Shown in pieces: positions 1-5,943 of a stretch of 11,277 nt of DNA; the first letter of the stretch is position 1, and every line of letters begins with the position of its first letter. Source of the stretch: Ruminococcaceae bacterium UBA7067. Lineage in GTDB: Bacteria > Bacillota > Clostridia > Oscillospirales > Acutalibacteraceae. The translations under genes were made by a program, and so were the position numbers. The notes under the pieces were generated by a model, which was not told where the DNA came from, made no database searches, and worked only from the letters and a program-made list of their open reading frames with translations. The DNA is taken from positions 1 through 11,277 of the forward strand of contig DKZT01000030.1 in the NCBI GenBank assembly GCA_002493755.1. The letters run 5' to 3'.

Positions 1-11
1 CTCTCGACTCA

Positions 12-60
12 AAACTCTGAACTATATTATCGTTTAGCTTACTTAAGGGGATAACCATAT
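12..60 (+). repeat. Left copy of a 49-bp boundary repeat, inverted relative to 11229-11277
   Basis: Read on the plus strand this matches the reverse complement of 11229-11277 at 44 of 49 positions, with mismatches at 19, 25, 38, 44 and 49 and no gaps. It is AT-rich, non-coding, and lies beyond the hairpin that follows the minus-strand lipoprotein gene. In the right copy part of the sequence is a clean palindrome; here three of the five differences fall in those palindrome arms, so the sequence is better conserved than the fold. It may extend past the window edge. Function unknown: it could be a dispersed intergenic repeat or a mobile-element remnant. Confidence 0.85.
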
Positions 61-71
61 TTTTATATAAC

Positions 72-107
72 GAAACGGACCGAAGCGCCTTTGCCTCGGT
101 CCGTTTC
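72..107 (-). terminator. Hairpin terminator downstream of the minus-strand genes
   Basis: A perfect 12-bp stem (72-83 with 96-107, GAAACGGACCGA against its complement) encloses a 12-nt loop. It lies 17 nt past the stop of the lipoprotein gene. On the minus strand the hairpin is followed by an AT-rich stretch (GTTATATAAAA) rather than a clean T run, so termination efficiency is uncertain. Position and stem strength support a rho-independent terminator for the spoIIGA-sigE-lipoprotein strand. Confidence 0.7.
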
Positions 108-123
108 AGCTTTTCTGTCGGGC

Positions 124-537
124 TTATCTGTCGTTGTTATTATTATTCGTACCGTCAACAGCATTATCAATGGCTGAAGCGCCGTCCGACACAATATCGC
201 CTACTCCGCTTGCGGCATCGCTCACAACGTCGCCTGCGTCGCTTACAATGTTTCCTGCACCGTCAACAATATCGCCTACCGGGTTGTTGTTATCTCTGTC
301 CCTGTTGTCATTTCTGTCGTTGTTATTGCTTGTGGGGTTGGTGTTTTCAGTTGGCTTGGTTTTGTCGTTTTTGCCGTTTTGCGCCGATGTAGCCGAGGTT
401 ACATTTTCAGTGGCGCTTTTGTTATCCTTTGCCGTGCCGTTGTTGCCGTTGCCGATTTTGCCGTTGTCGCCGCTGCAGCTTGCAAACACAAGAAGGCACA
501 TTACTGCGCTTAATACTGCTGTAATAATTTTTTTCAT
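124..537 (-). CDS. Predicted Asn/Asp-rich lipoprotein, function unknown
   Basis: A 137-residue protein I cannot assign to a family. Residues 1-20 look like a lipoprotein signal peptide: lysines at 2-3, a hydrophobic core, then Phe-Ala-Ser before Cys21, the predicted lipidated residue. Phe at -3 is slightly off the usual lipobox. The rest is low complexity: an Asn/Thr/Lys/Asp-rich linker (22-86), a run of seven-residue units of the form G-D-x-V-x-D-A (88-128), and a terminal Asn5-Asp-Arg. It was probably anchored outside the membrane with an extended chain. I chose the ATG at 535-537 because AAGGA lies 8 nt upstream and the signal peptide begins there; an in-frame ATG at 610-612 lacks a Shine-Dalgarno and would bury the signal sequence. 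It lies 79 nt after sigE on the same strand and may be co-transcribed, but nothing in the sequence ties it to sporulation. Confidence 0.7.
   Translation of the reverse strand: MKKIITAVLSAVMCLLVFASCSGDNGKIGNGNNGTAKDNKSATENVTSATSAQNGKNDKTKPTENTNPTSNNNDRNDNRDRDNNNPVGDIVDGAGNIVSDAGDVVSDAASGVGDIVSDGASAIDNAVDGTNNNNNDR
154..276 (-). repeat. Degenerate 21-bp tandem repeats encoding seven-residue units
   Basis: Within the lipoprotein gene, residues 88-108 are three consecutive heptads (GDIVDGA, GNIVSDA, GDVVSDA), followed by two looser units up to residue 128. The DNA copies are diverged, so this is protein-level repetition rather than a fresh tandem duplication. Regular Ile/Val and Ala positions would give one hydrophobic face if helical. 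Confidence 0.6.
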
Positions 538-616
538 TTTAAAATTCCTTTCACAAAATATATTTCCCGACACAGGAACAATAGTATTTTTTACCTCTTG
601 TTTCTGATTCATACAT

Positions 617-1324
617 TCAAATTACATTTCCAAGCTCTTTTTTCAGCTTTTTGATTATTTTCTTTTCAAGCCTTGAAATATATGACTGTGAAATCCCCAG
701 CATATCGGCAACCTCCTTTTGAGTATGCTCCTTACAGCCTAAAAGCCCGAAGCGAAGCTGCATTATCATTTTTTCTCTTTCACCAAGACGGCTGACAGCC
801 TCGTTAAGCAGGACTATATCTGCCTCCTGCTCAACGCTTATGTTCACGGTGTCACTGTCACTGCCGAGTATATCGCTTAACAGAAGCTCGTTTCCGTCCC
901 AGTCAACATTAAGCGGCTCGTCAATCGAAATCTCGTTTTTAAGCTGTGAGCTTTTGCGCAGATACATCAATATTTCGTTTTCAATGCAGCGTGAGGCATA
1001 GGTTGCAAGCTTGATGTTTTTTTCGGGGCAAAAGGTGTTTACGGCTTTAATCAGTCCGATTGTTCCTATTGAGATTAAATCCTCTACTCCTGCGCCTGCC
1101 GTTTCAAATTTTTTCGCTATGTAAACAACAAGCCTCAGATTATGGGTGATGAGCGGCTCTCTTGCGTCCTTATCGCCCATTTCTATCCTTTTCATTATCT
1201 CCGCTTCTTCTTCCTTTGATAACGGCGGAGGGAGCGTCTGTGAGCCGTTTATATAATGAACGTCCTTGATTATTCCGGCGGCTTTTAACAGCAGGGTAAA
1301 TAAATATTTGATTTTCTCTTTCAT
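617..1324 (-). CDS. sigE: RNA polymerase sporulation sigma factor SigE (pro-sigma E)
   Basis: Sigma E directs early mother-cell transcription after asymmetric division. The 235 residues match the Bacillus subtilis protein (239 aa) closely from memory, including LPPPLSKEEE (31-40), the region 2 core (about 56-124, with NLRLVVYIAKKFE, EDLISIGTIGLIKAVNTF and LATYASRCIENEILMYLR) and IDEPLNVDWDGNELLLSD (134-151). Region 4 (about 178-230) has the helix-turn-helix TQKEVADMLGISQSYISRLE. An N-terminal pro-sequence of about 23 residues is present, so the product should be made inactive and cut by SpoIIGA. At the cut site the B. subtilis Val-Tyr-Tyr-Ile reads Val-His-Tyr-Ile (22-25) here. Translation starts at the ATG at 1322-1324 behind GAGAGGAG, with a rather long 12-nt spacer. 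It follows spoIIGA by 56 nt, the classic spoIIG operon. sigG, which commonly follows sigE, is not next to it. Confidence 0.97.
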   Translation of the reverse strand: MKEKIKYLFTLLLKAAGIIKDVHYINGSQTLPPPLSKEEEAEIMKRIEMGDKDAREPLITHNLRLVVYIAKKFETAGAGVEDLISIGTIGLIKAVNTFCPEKNIKLATYASRCIENEILMYLRKSSQLKNEISIDEPLNVDWDGNELLLSDILGSDSDTVNISVEQEADIVLLNEAVSRLGEREKMIMQLRFGLLGCKEHTQKEVADMLGISQSYISRLEKKIIKKLKKELGNVI

Positions 1325-1380
1325 TTTTAATATTTTCTCCTCTCAATCGGTGTTGTAGTATTATAGTTTGAATCATAGCT

Positions 1381-2226
1381 TCAATCAAAGCACTGCGGAT
1401 TTATTACGCACCCAAGCTCACTGTCCATACTGCCGTCATCAGCTACGGCTATGTAAATTTCATTCAGGCAAAGGCTGTCGCCGATAAACACTCTGTCCGG
1501 CTTGAAGCAGGGCAGAAGTCCTGTTCCGTGAATCGTGCTGTAAGGTATCAGCCTTATTTTTGTTGCCGTCGGCATGCCTGCACAGCTTTTTTCATATTCA
1601 AGAATATTTTCGGGAATAATATTTTTGATTTTGCTCCTGTCGCAGACAATAACAGGACTTCCGCTGAATGGTTCAACAAGACTGCAGCCTGTGTCAAGCT
1701 TGCCCTTAATTGTTGCCTGTGAAGAACGGCAGTCGATTTTCACATCGCAATATAAATCCTTAGGCTTTTTTCTCCCTGTTATACGGCAGATAATACGCAC
1801 AACAAAATATGTAACAAGTGACGATACAATCAAAATTACAGGAGAAATATTGAAGTACACGGTGCTGTTGTTTATAACCATTTCCTTCGGAGTAAAGGTG
1901 AACCAAAGCGCAATCATAACTCCGCAGAATAAAAAGCTTATCATAAAAAAAGCGGCGGTATTTTTGATTAGGCATTTTATACCGTCAAATCTGAAGCTTA
2001 TAAGGCAAATAACCAGCGACACGGCAAGCTTTGTGATTAAGCTTAAAGCGCTGTTCATCGGCGGCAAAAGAATAATAAGAGAGCATAATGCCCCGAACAG
2101 TGCGCCTGCAATAAGCCTTATCTGCCGTACCTTTCTGTTCAAAAGCTTGCCTACGGACAGCAGTATGAAATAGTTGATAATAAGGTTCAGGCTGATAAGA
2201 ACGTCAATATAAATTACCCTTTTTAT
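1381..2226 (-). CDS. spoIIGA: Sporulation sigma-E processing peptidase SpoIIGA, with an apparent ATA start
   Basis: SpoIIGA is a membrane-embedded aspartic peptidase that removes the pro-sequence of sigma E in response to a forespore signal. The C-terminal half carries the aspartic peptidase signature LDTG, with Asp178 as catalytic residue by analogy to the DSG of B. subtilis, plus RLIPYSTIHG and KPDRVFIG, which match RLIPYRGVG and KPDHVTI of B. subtilis. The N-terminal half has about five hydrophobic segments. The reading frame carries typical SpoIIGA sequence (VIYIDVLISLNLIINYF) well upstream of the first TTG (2140-2142), so a TTG start would delete the first membrane helix. No ATG, GTG or TTG exists in frame between the stop at 2257-2259 and that TTG. 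The best start by homology and Shine-Dalgarno spacing is ATA at 2224-2226, giving 281 residues (B. subtilis 309). The body of the gene is intact. Confidence 0.9.
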   Translation of the reverse strand: MKRVIYIDVLISLNLIINYFILLSVGKLLNRKVRQIRLIAGALFGALCSLIILLPPMNSALSLITKLAVSLVICLISFRFDGIKCLIKNTAAFFMISFLFCGVMIALWFTFTPKEMVINNSTVYFNISPVILIVSSLVTYFVVRIICRITGRKKPKDLYCDVKIDCRSSQATIKGKLDTGCSLVEPFSGSPVIVCDRSKIKNIIPENILEYEKSCAGMPTATKIRLIPYSTIHGTGLLPCFKPDRVFIGDSLCLNEIYIAVADDGSMDSELGCVINPQCFD

Positions 2227-2229
2227 AAT

Positions 2230-2240
2230 ATCACCCCTCT
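2230..2240 (-). promoter_or_regulatory. Ribosome binding site of spoIIGA placing the start at ATA
   Basis: On the minus strand AGAGGGGTGAT complements the 16S rRNA 3' end over GGTGAT and most of the upstream purines. Seven nt after the GGGG core comes ATA (2224-2226), then AAA AGG GTA ATT TAT. The same 7-nt distance separates GGAGG from the TTG of ntpC in this window. This places initiation at ATA rather than at the TTG 84 nt downstream. Confidence 0.65.
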
Positions 2241-2250
2241 TGCTACGTTT

Positions 2251-2283
2251 ATTATCTCACCGAGGCGGTATATAACTTGTCAG
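2251..2283 (-). promoter_or_regulatory. Candidate spoIIG-type promoter with a 21-bp spacer
   Basis: On the minus strand CTGACA (2278-2283) and GATAAT (2251-2256) each match sigma-A consensus at 5 of 6 positions but are 21 bp apart. The B. subtilis spoIIG promoter is known for a similarly overlong spacer (22 bp) and needs Spo0A. A weak Spo0A-box-like TTGTCAGAAAA lies over the -35 on the plus strand, with one extra base against TGTCGAA. Transcription would begin near 2244, giving a leader of about 18 nt that just covers the ribosome binding site. This rests on pattern and analogy only. Confidence 0.4.
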
Positions 2284-2364
2284 AAAAAGCACCGAAATAA
2301 TTAATATAAACGAAGCAGGAATGAGGGCGGATAATTTGTAAAATACGATGCAAACGGGTCAAGA

Positions 2365-2394
2365 AATGCAGGATTGTGGGGTGAATCCTGCATT
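2365..2394. repeat. Perfect 11-bp inverted repeat in the divergent intergenic region
   Basis: AATGCAGGATT (2365-2375) and its exact complement (2384-2394) flank an 8-nt G-rich loop (GTGGGGTG). It lies 26 nt upstream of the ntp -35 element and about 80 nt upstream of the candidate spoIIG promoter. No T run follows on either strand, so a simple terminator is unlikely. It may be an operator or an RNA hairpin on a longer spoIIG transcript. The rest of 2284-2479 holds AT-rich promoter DNA and no gene that I can see. Confidence 0.55.
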
Positions 2395-2419
2395 AATGTT
2401 AAAATTTAATAAAATGTGA

Positions 2420-2448
2420 TTGACACGAACTGCTAAATTGTGTAAAAT
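2420..2448 (+). promoter_or_regulatory. Sigma-A promoter of the V-ATPase operon
   Basis: TTGACA (2420-2425) is a perfect -35 box and TAAAAT (2443-2448) a 5-of-6 -10 box, 17 bp apart. An AT-rich stretch (2397-2415) directly upstream resembles an UP element. Transcription should start near 2455, leaving about 25 nt of leader before the first gene. This is the only promoter I find for the nine-gene operon. Confidence 0.8.
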
Positions 2449-2479
2449 AGTATTTATTATAAAAACGGAGGGTGGTCAG

Positions 2480-2788
2480 ATGGCACTCGACACAGTAAAC
2501 AAAATTAAGGAAGCCGAGAAAAATTCAATAGAAGCCGAGGCGCTGGCGAGAAAACAAGCAGACGAATATATCAAAGCTGCTGAAAAGAACGCACGCGCAC
2601 AGGCTGAAAGCGAATTATCCGCCGCCGAAAAGCAGCGAGCCGAGAAGCTTGACACTGCAAAAAAGCAGGCTGAGGCTGTGCTTGAAGCTGCAAAAAAGCA
2701 GGCGCAGGCGGATACACAAAAGCTCTTCGGCGCTTGCGGTGCAAGAGAAGATGAAGCAATTAAGAAAATAATAGAAAAGATAATTTAA
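2480..2788 (+). CDS. ntpF: V-type ATPase peripheral-stalk subunit G/H-like protein
   Basis: A 102-residue, almost wholly helical protein rich in Ala, Lys, Glu and Gln, with no membrane segment. Residues 10-85 look like a continuous coiled coil (repeated AEKxARxQAE-type pattern) and 90-102 a short amphipathic tail (EDEAIKKIIEKII). This is the form of the bacterial/archaeal peripheral-stalk subunit (E. hirae NtpF; also called G or H), which pairs with subunit E to hold the A3B3 head against the membrane stator. Sequence alone is weakly diagnostic because of composition; its place as first gene before ntpI, as in the E. hirae operon, supports the call. The start is the ATG at 2480, seated behind GGAGGGTGG. 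An in-frame TTG at 2420 overlaps the promoter and is rejected. The ntpI start follows 18 nt later. Confidence 0.8.
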   Translation: MALDTVNKIKEAEKNSIEAEALARKQADEYIKAAEKNARAQAESELSAAEKQRAEKLDTAKKQAEAVLEAAKKQAQADTQKLFGACGAREDEAIKKIIEKII

Positions 2789-2806
2789 AAACGGAGGTGT
2801 TAAACC

Positions 2807-4825
2807 TTGCCGGTAGTAAAAATGCAGCAAATCAGTATTTGCGCATTACGGACAAAGCGAAAAGCAATTATGGAGGAGCTTCAGCGGCGCGGCGTTATTG
2901 AGATTTCACCGCTTAAATGTGACGGCGACGTTTTCGTTAAAGAGGAAACGGCGCAGCAGCAGTCGCTGTTTATGAAAAACTCCGCATCAGCCGCAAAGGC
3001 TTATGAAATTATGCTTCGCTATTTCCCCGAAAAGTCATCTATGCTTGATATGTTCAAGGGCAGGGATCTGCTGTCAAAGGACGAATATTACAGTATGGTT
3101 GAAAAATCGCTGGACATAATGCGCAGTGCAAATGATGTAATCGCCCTTGATAAGGGACTTTCCGAGAAAAGGGCAGGCATTGCAAAATATGAATATCAGA
3201 TTGAAGCACTTCTTCCTTGGGAAAGCCTTGATATTTCAATGAGGTTCAAGGGTACGGAGTCAAGCGCGGCTTTTATAGGCACTTTTCCCGAGCTGTTGAA
3301 TTATGAACAGATTTTGCTTAAAATAGCCGAGCAGAACCCGAATATTTCCTCGGCGGAGGTTGAGGTTATAAGCTCGTCAAAGGAAATGACCTGTGTTTTC
3401 ATAATCTGCAAAAGGTCAGAGCAGCCGCTTCTTGAGGATGCTCTGAGAAAAATAGGCTACAGCGCTCCGAGCGTTGTTTCAAAATATCCGCCGTCCGACA
3501 GAATACGACAGCTTAAGGAGCGGATAAAGAACCTTGAAAAGGGTATCGCAGAGGACGAGGATAAGATAAAAGCCTTTGAAAGCAGCCGTGATTCCTTCAA
3601 GTTTATGGAGGACTATTACGTAATGCGAGCCGAAAAGTACGGCGAGCTTGAAAAGCTTGTCAACACCCGGCACACATTTTTCTTAAAGGGTTATATAACC
3701 GAAAAGGACGCGCAGTCATTAAGTCGGTATCTTTCTGATAAATATGACGCCGTTGTGGAATGCAGTGATATTCCCGAAAACGAGGAAATCCCGATAGCAC
3801 TGAAAAACAACGCGCTTACAAGACCGGTTGAAAGTGTGCTTGAAACCTACAGTATGCCGAAAAGATATGAATTTGACCCGACAGGCATAATGGCGATATT
3901 CTATTATATCTTTTTCGGTATGATGTTCTCGGACGCAGGCTACGGACTGGTTATGACAATAGCCTGCGCCGTGGTTCTTCGGAAGTTTAAGAATATGGAG
4001 GAGGGACTGAGGAAGAGCGTTAAGATGTTCTTCTTCTGCGGAATCTCCACTACCTTCTGGGGCGCAATGTACGGCAGCTTCTTCGGAGATGCAATAACCG
4101 TTATAGGCAGAACATTCTTTAACGCAGACTGGAAGTTCCCTGCGCTGTGGTTTGACCCGATACAGGGTACAAACTCAATGACGCTTCTGATGTACTGCTT
4201 CCTGTTCGGCATAATTCATATCTTTGTCGGACTCGGAATAAGCGGATATATGTCGATTAAAAACGGCAAGCCGCTTGACGCGGTGTACGATGTGCTGAGC
4301 TGGTATCTGCTGGTAGGCGGCGGCATACTTGCTCTGCTGTCAATGGATATGCTCAAATCAATGACAGGCTTCACACTGCCGCCTGTATTCCTTACAATCG
4401 GTGGCGTCTGCGCTCTTATCGGCGCATTGATAATACTTTTCTTCAGCGGCAGAGGCTCAAAGCCCGTTAAACGGCTGTTAAAGGGTATTTACGGCGTGTA
4501 CGGAGTAACAGGCTATTTAAGCGACATTCTCTCGTATTCAAGACTTCTTGCGCTCGGTCTTGCAACCGGCGTTATAGCTCAGGTTTTCAACCAGATAGGC
4601 AGTATGTTCGGCGGCGGTCTCGGTGTAATTCCTTTTATAATCGTGTTCCTTATCGGACACACGCTGAACATCGGCATAAACGCGCTCGGCGCATACGTTC
4701 ACACAAACCGTTTGCAGTTTGTTGAATTTTTCGGAAAATTTTATGAGGGCGGCGGCGAAAAATTCGCACCCTTTAAAATTAATACAAAGCATTATAATAT
4801 CAAGGAGGACATTAAAAATGGATAA
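2807..4825 (+). CDS. ntpI: V-type ATP synthase subunit I (membrane stator, a-subunit)
   Basis: Subunit I provides the ion half-channels next to the K ring and anchors the peripheral stalks. The 672 residues show the usual two parts: a soluble N-terminal half (1-350) with a coiled coil around 230-285, and a C-terminal membrane half (about 360-645) with seven or eight hydrophobic segments. Family motifs are clear: FFGMMFSDAGYG (369-380), TGYLSDILSYSRLLALGLA (568-586), and GHTLNIGINALGAYVHTNRL (617-636), followed by EFFGKFYEGGG. Arg579 and Arg635 sit where the family has its essential membrane arginines. The start is TTG at 2807, 8 nt after GGAGGT, and gives MPVVKMQQIS, the expected family N-terminus; the ATG at 2822 would cut this off. 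Its last 8 nt overlap ntpK. Confidence 0.97.
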   Translation: MPVVKMQQISICALRTKRKAIMEELQRRGVIEISPLKCDGDVFVKEETAQQQSLFMKNSASAAKAYEIMLRYFPEKSSMLDMFKGRDLLSKDEYYSMVEKSLDIMRSANDVIALDKGLSEKRAGIAKYEYQIEALLPWESLDISMRFKGTESSAAFIGTFPELLNYEQILLKIAEQNPNISSAEVEVISSSKEMTCVFIICKRSEQPLLEDALRKIGYSAPSVVSKYPPSDRIRQLKERIKNLEKGIAEDEDKIKAFESSRDSFKFMEDYYVMRAEKYGELEKLVNTRHTFFLKGYITEKDAQSLSRYLSDKYDAVVECSDIPENEEIPIALKNNALTRPVESVLETYSMPKRYEFDPTGIMAIFYYIFFGMMFSDAGYGLVMTIACAVVLRKFKNMEEGLRKSVKMFFFCGISTTFWGAMYGSFFGDAITVIGRTFFNADWKFPALWFDPIQGTNSMTLLMYCFLFGIIHIFVGLGISGYMSIKNGKPLDAVYDVLSWYLLVGGGILALLSMDMLKSMTGFTLPPVFLTIGGVCALIGALIILFFSGRGSKPVKRLLKGIYGVYGVTGYLSDILSYSRLLALGLATGVIAQVFNQIGSMFGGGLGVIPFIIVFLIGHTLNIGINALGAYVHTNRLQFVEFFGKFYEGGGEKFAPFKINTKHYNIKEDIKNG

Positions 4826-5300
4826 TTTAGGAATAATTTTCGGACTTATAGGTGCTGCGCTCGCAACCTTTATGGCTGGTACAGGCTCGGCTATCGGCGT
4901 TGGCAGAGCAGGTGTTGCGGCTTCGGGAGTATTGGCTGAGGACCCGTCAAAATTCGGTAAGGTTCTTATCTTCCAGCTTCTCCCGGCAACACAGGGTATC
5001 TACGGCTTGCTCGTAGCATTCCTTATTCTCTCAAACATCGGCGTACTCGGCGGCGACCCGAATATCTCAGCGGCAAAAGGACTTCTCTATCTTGCAGCAA
5101 GCCTTCCGATAGCATTCTCAGGCCTTTTCTCGGCTATTTATCAGGGCAACTGCTCTGTTGCAGGTATCGGCACAATTTCAAAAAGACCCGACCAGTTCGG
5201 TAAAACTATTCTGCTCCCTGCAATGGTTGAAACATACGCAATTCTTGCTCTTCTCATTTCAATGCTTGCAGTATTCAACATTCCTGGACTTAACCTGTAA
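4818..5300 (+). CDS. ntpK: V-type ATP synthase subunit K (Na+-binding rotor ring)
   Basis: K is the 16-kDa double-hairpin proteolipid whose ring carries the coupling ion. The 160 residues form four membrane helices (about 5-28, 48-72, 86-110, 131-154), the second pair being a duplication of the first. The essential carboxylate is Glu138 in AMVETYAI. The Na+ ligands of E. hirae NtpK (Leu61, Thr64, Gln65, Gln110, Glu139) align from memory with Leu55, Thr58, Gln59, Gln109 and Glu138 here, and Tyr62 matches the supporting tyrosine. I infer Na+ rather than H+ coupling. The start is ATG at 4818 behind AAGGAGG, inside the last codons of ntpI. A longer in-frame reading back to 4719 is only ntpI sequence in another frame. 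Confidence 0.97.
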   Translation: MDNLGIIFGLIGAALATFMAGTGSAIGVGRAGVAASGVLAEDPSKFGKVLIFQLLPATQGIYGLLVAFLILSNIGVLGGDPNISAAKGLLYLAASLPIAFSGLFSAIYQGNCSVAGIGTISKRPDQFGKTILLPAMVETYAILALLISMLAVFNIPGLNL

Positions 5301-5341
5301 ACAAAAAATTACAGATAATCCTATTGGAACGGAGAATAAAA

Positions 5342-5929
5342 ATGAGTGGCTTAGAAAAGATATTACAGCAGATTAAAGACGACAGCGACGCTGCCGTTGC
5401 AAAAATTAAAGGCGAAGCCGAAAGGTCTGCGAATGAAAAAAAGCAGAAGATTTTGAGGGAAGCCGAAAAAGAAACTGCTGCAATCGCCGCGAGAGCTTCG
5501 GCAGAGTGTGAGGATATTAAGGCTCGCGCCGAATCCTCGGCGGCTCTTGCGAAAAAGCAGGCGATGCTTAACGCAAAGCAGCAGATTATTTCACAGATTA
5601 TTTCGAAGGCGCACAAGCGCCTGCTCGCACTTCCTGTAAACGAGTACTTCGGCATTATCGAAAAAATGATAGCTAAAAACGCCCATAAAAACGAAAAGGG
5701 CAGTATCGCGTTCAATAAATCCGACAGCAAAAGACTTCCGAAAGGCTTTAACGACAAGCTTTCCAAGCTGTCGGGCGGTATGCTGACGCTTTCGGATACA
5801 GCGGTGAATATAGACGGCGGCTTTGTTCTGATTTACGGCGGCATTGAGGAAAACTGTTCCTTTGATGCCATCTTCAGCGAAAAGTATGATGAGCTTCAGG
5901 ATGAGGTTTATTCACTTCTCTTTTCATAA
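5342..5929 (+). CDS. ntpE: V-type ATP synthase subunit E (peripheral stalk)
   Basis: E forms the long peripheral stalk with the G/H-like protein and binds the top of subunit B. The 195 residues divide into a charged, Ala-rich coiled coil (about 5-90) and a globular C-terminal domain (about 95-195) holding the conserved stretch NIDGGFVLIYGGIEENCSFD, as in other bacterial E subunits. Length fits the family (about 190-200). The start is ATG at 5342, 7 nt after CGGAG; a TTG at 5324 is in frame but has no ribosome binding site and would add six unlike residues. A 41-nt gap separates it from ntpK, the widest in the operon. I see no promoter in it. Confidence 0.95.
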   Translation: MSGLEKILQQIKDDSDAAVAKIKGEAERSANEKKQKILREAEKETAAIAARASAECEDIKARAESSAALAKKQAMLNAKQQIISQIISKAHKRLLALPVNEYFGIIEKMIAKNAHKNEKGSIAFNKSDSKRLPKGFNDKLSKLSGGMLTLSDTAVNIDGGFVLIYGGIEENCSFDAIFSEKYDELQDEVYSLLFS

Positions 5930-5943
5930 TCGGAGGTGTTAAA

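Noticed and set aside
134..607. 157-codon plus-strand ORF opposite the lipoprotein gene
   Set aside because: Its Leu/Ser/Pro-rich sequence is the mirror of the low-complexity Asn/Asp repeats on the other strand. The minus-strand frame has a signal peptide and a ribosome binding site; this one has neither.
1574..2173. 199-codon plus-strand ORF opposite spoIIGA
   Set aside because: Its hydrophobic character comes from antisense reading of the membrane segments; spoIIGA on the minus strand has clear homology and an active-site motif.
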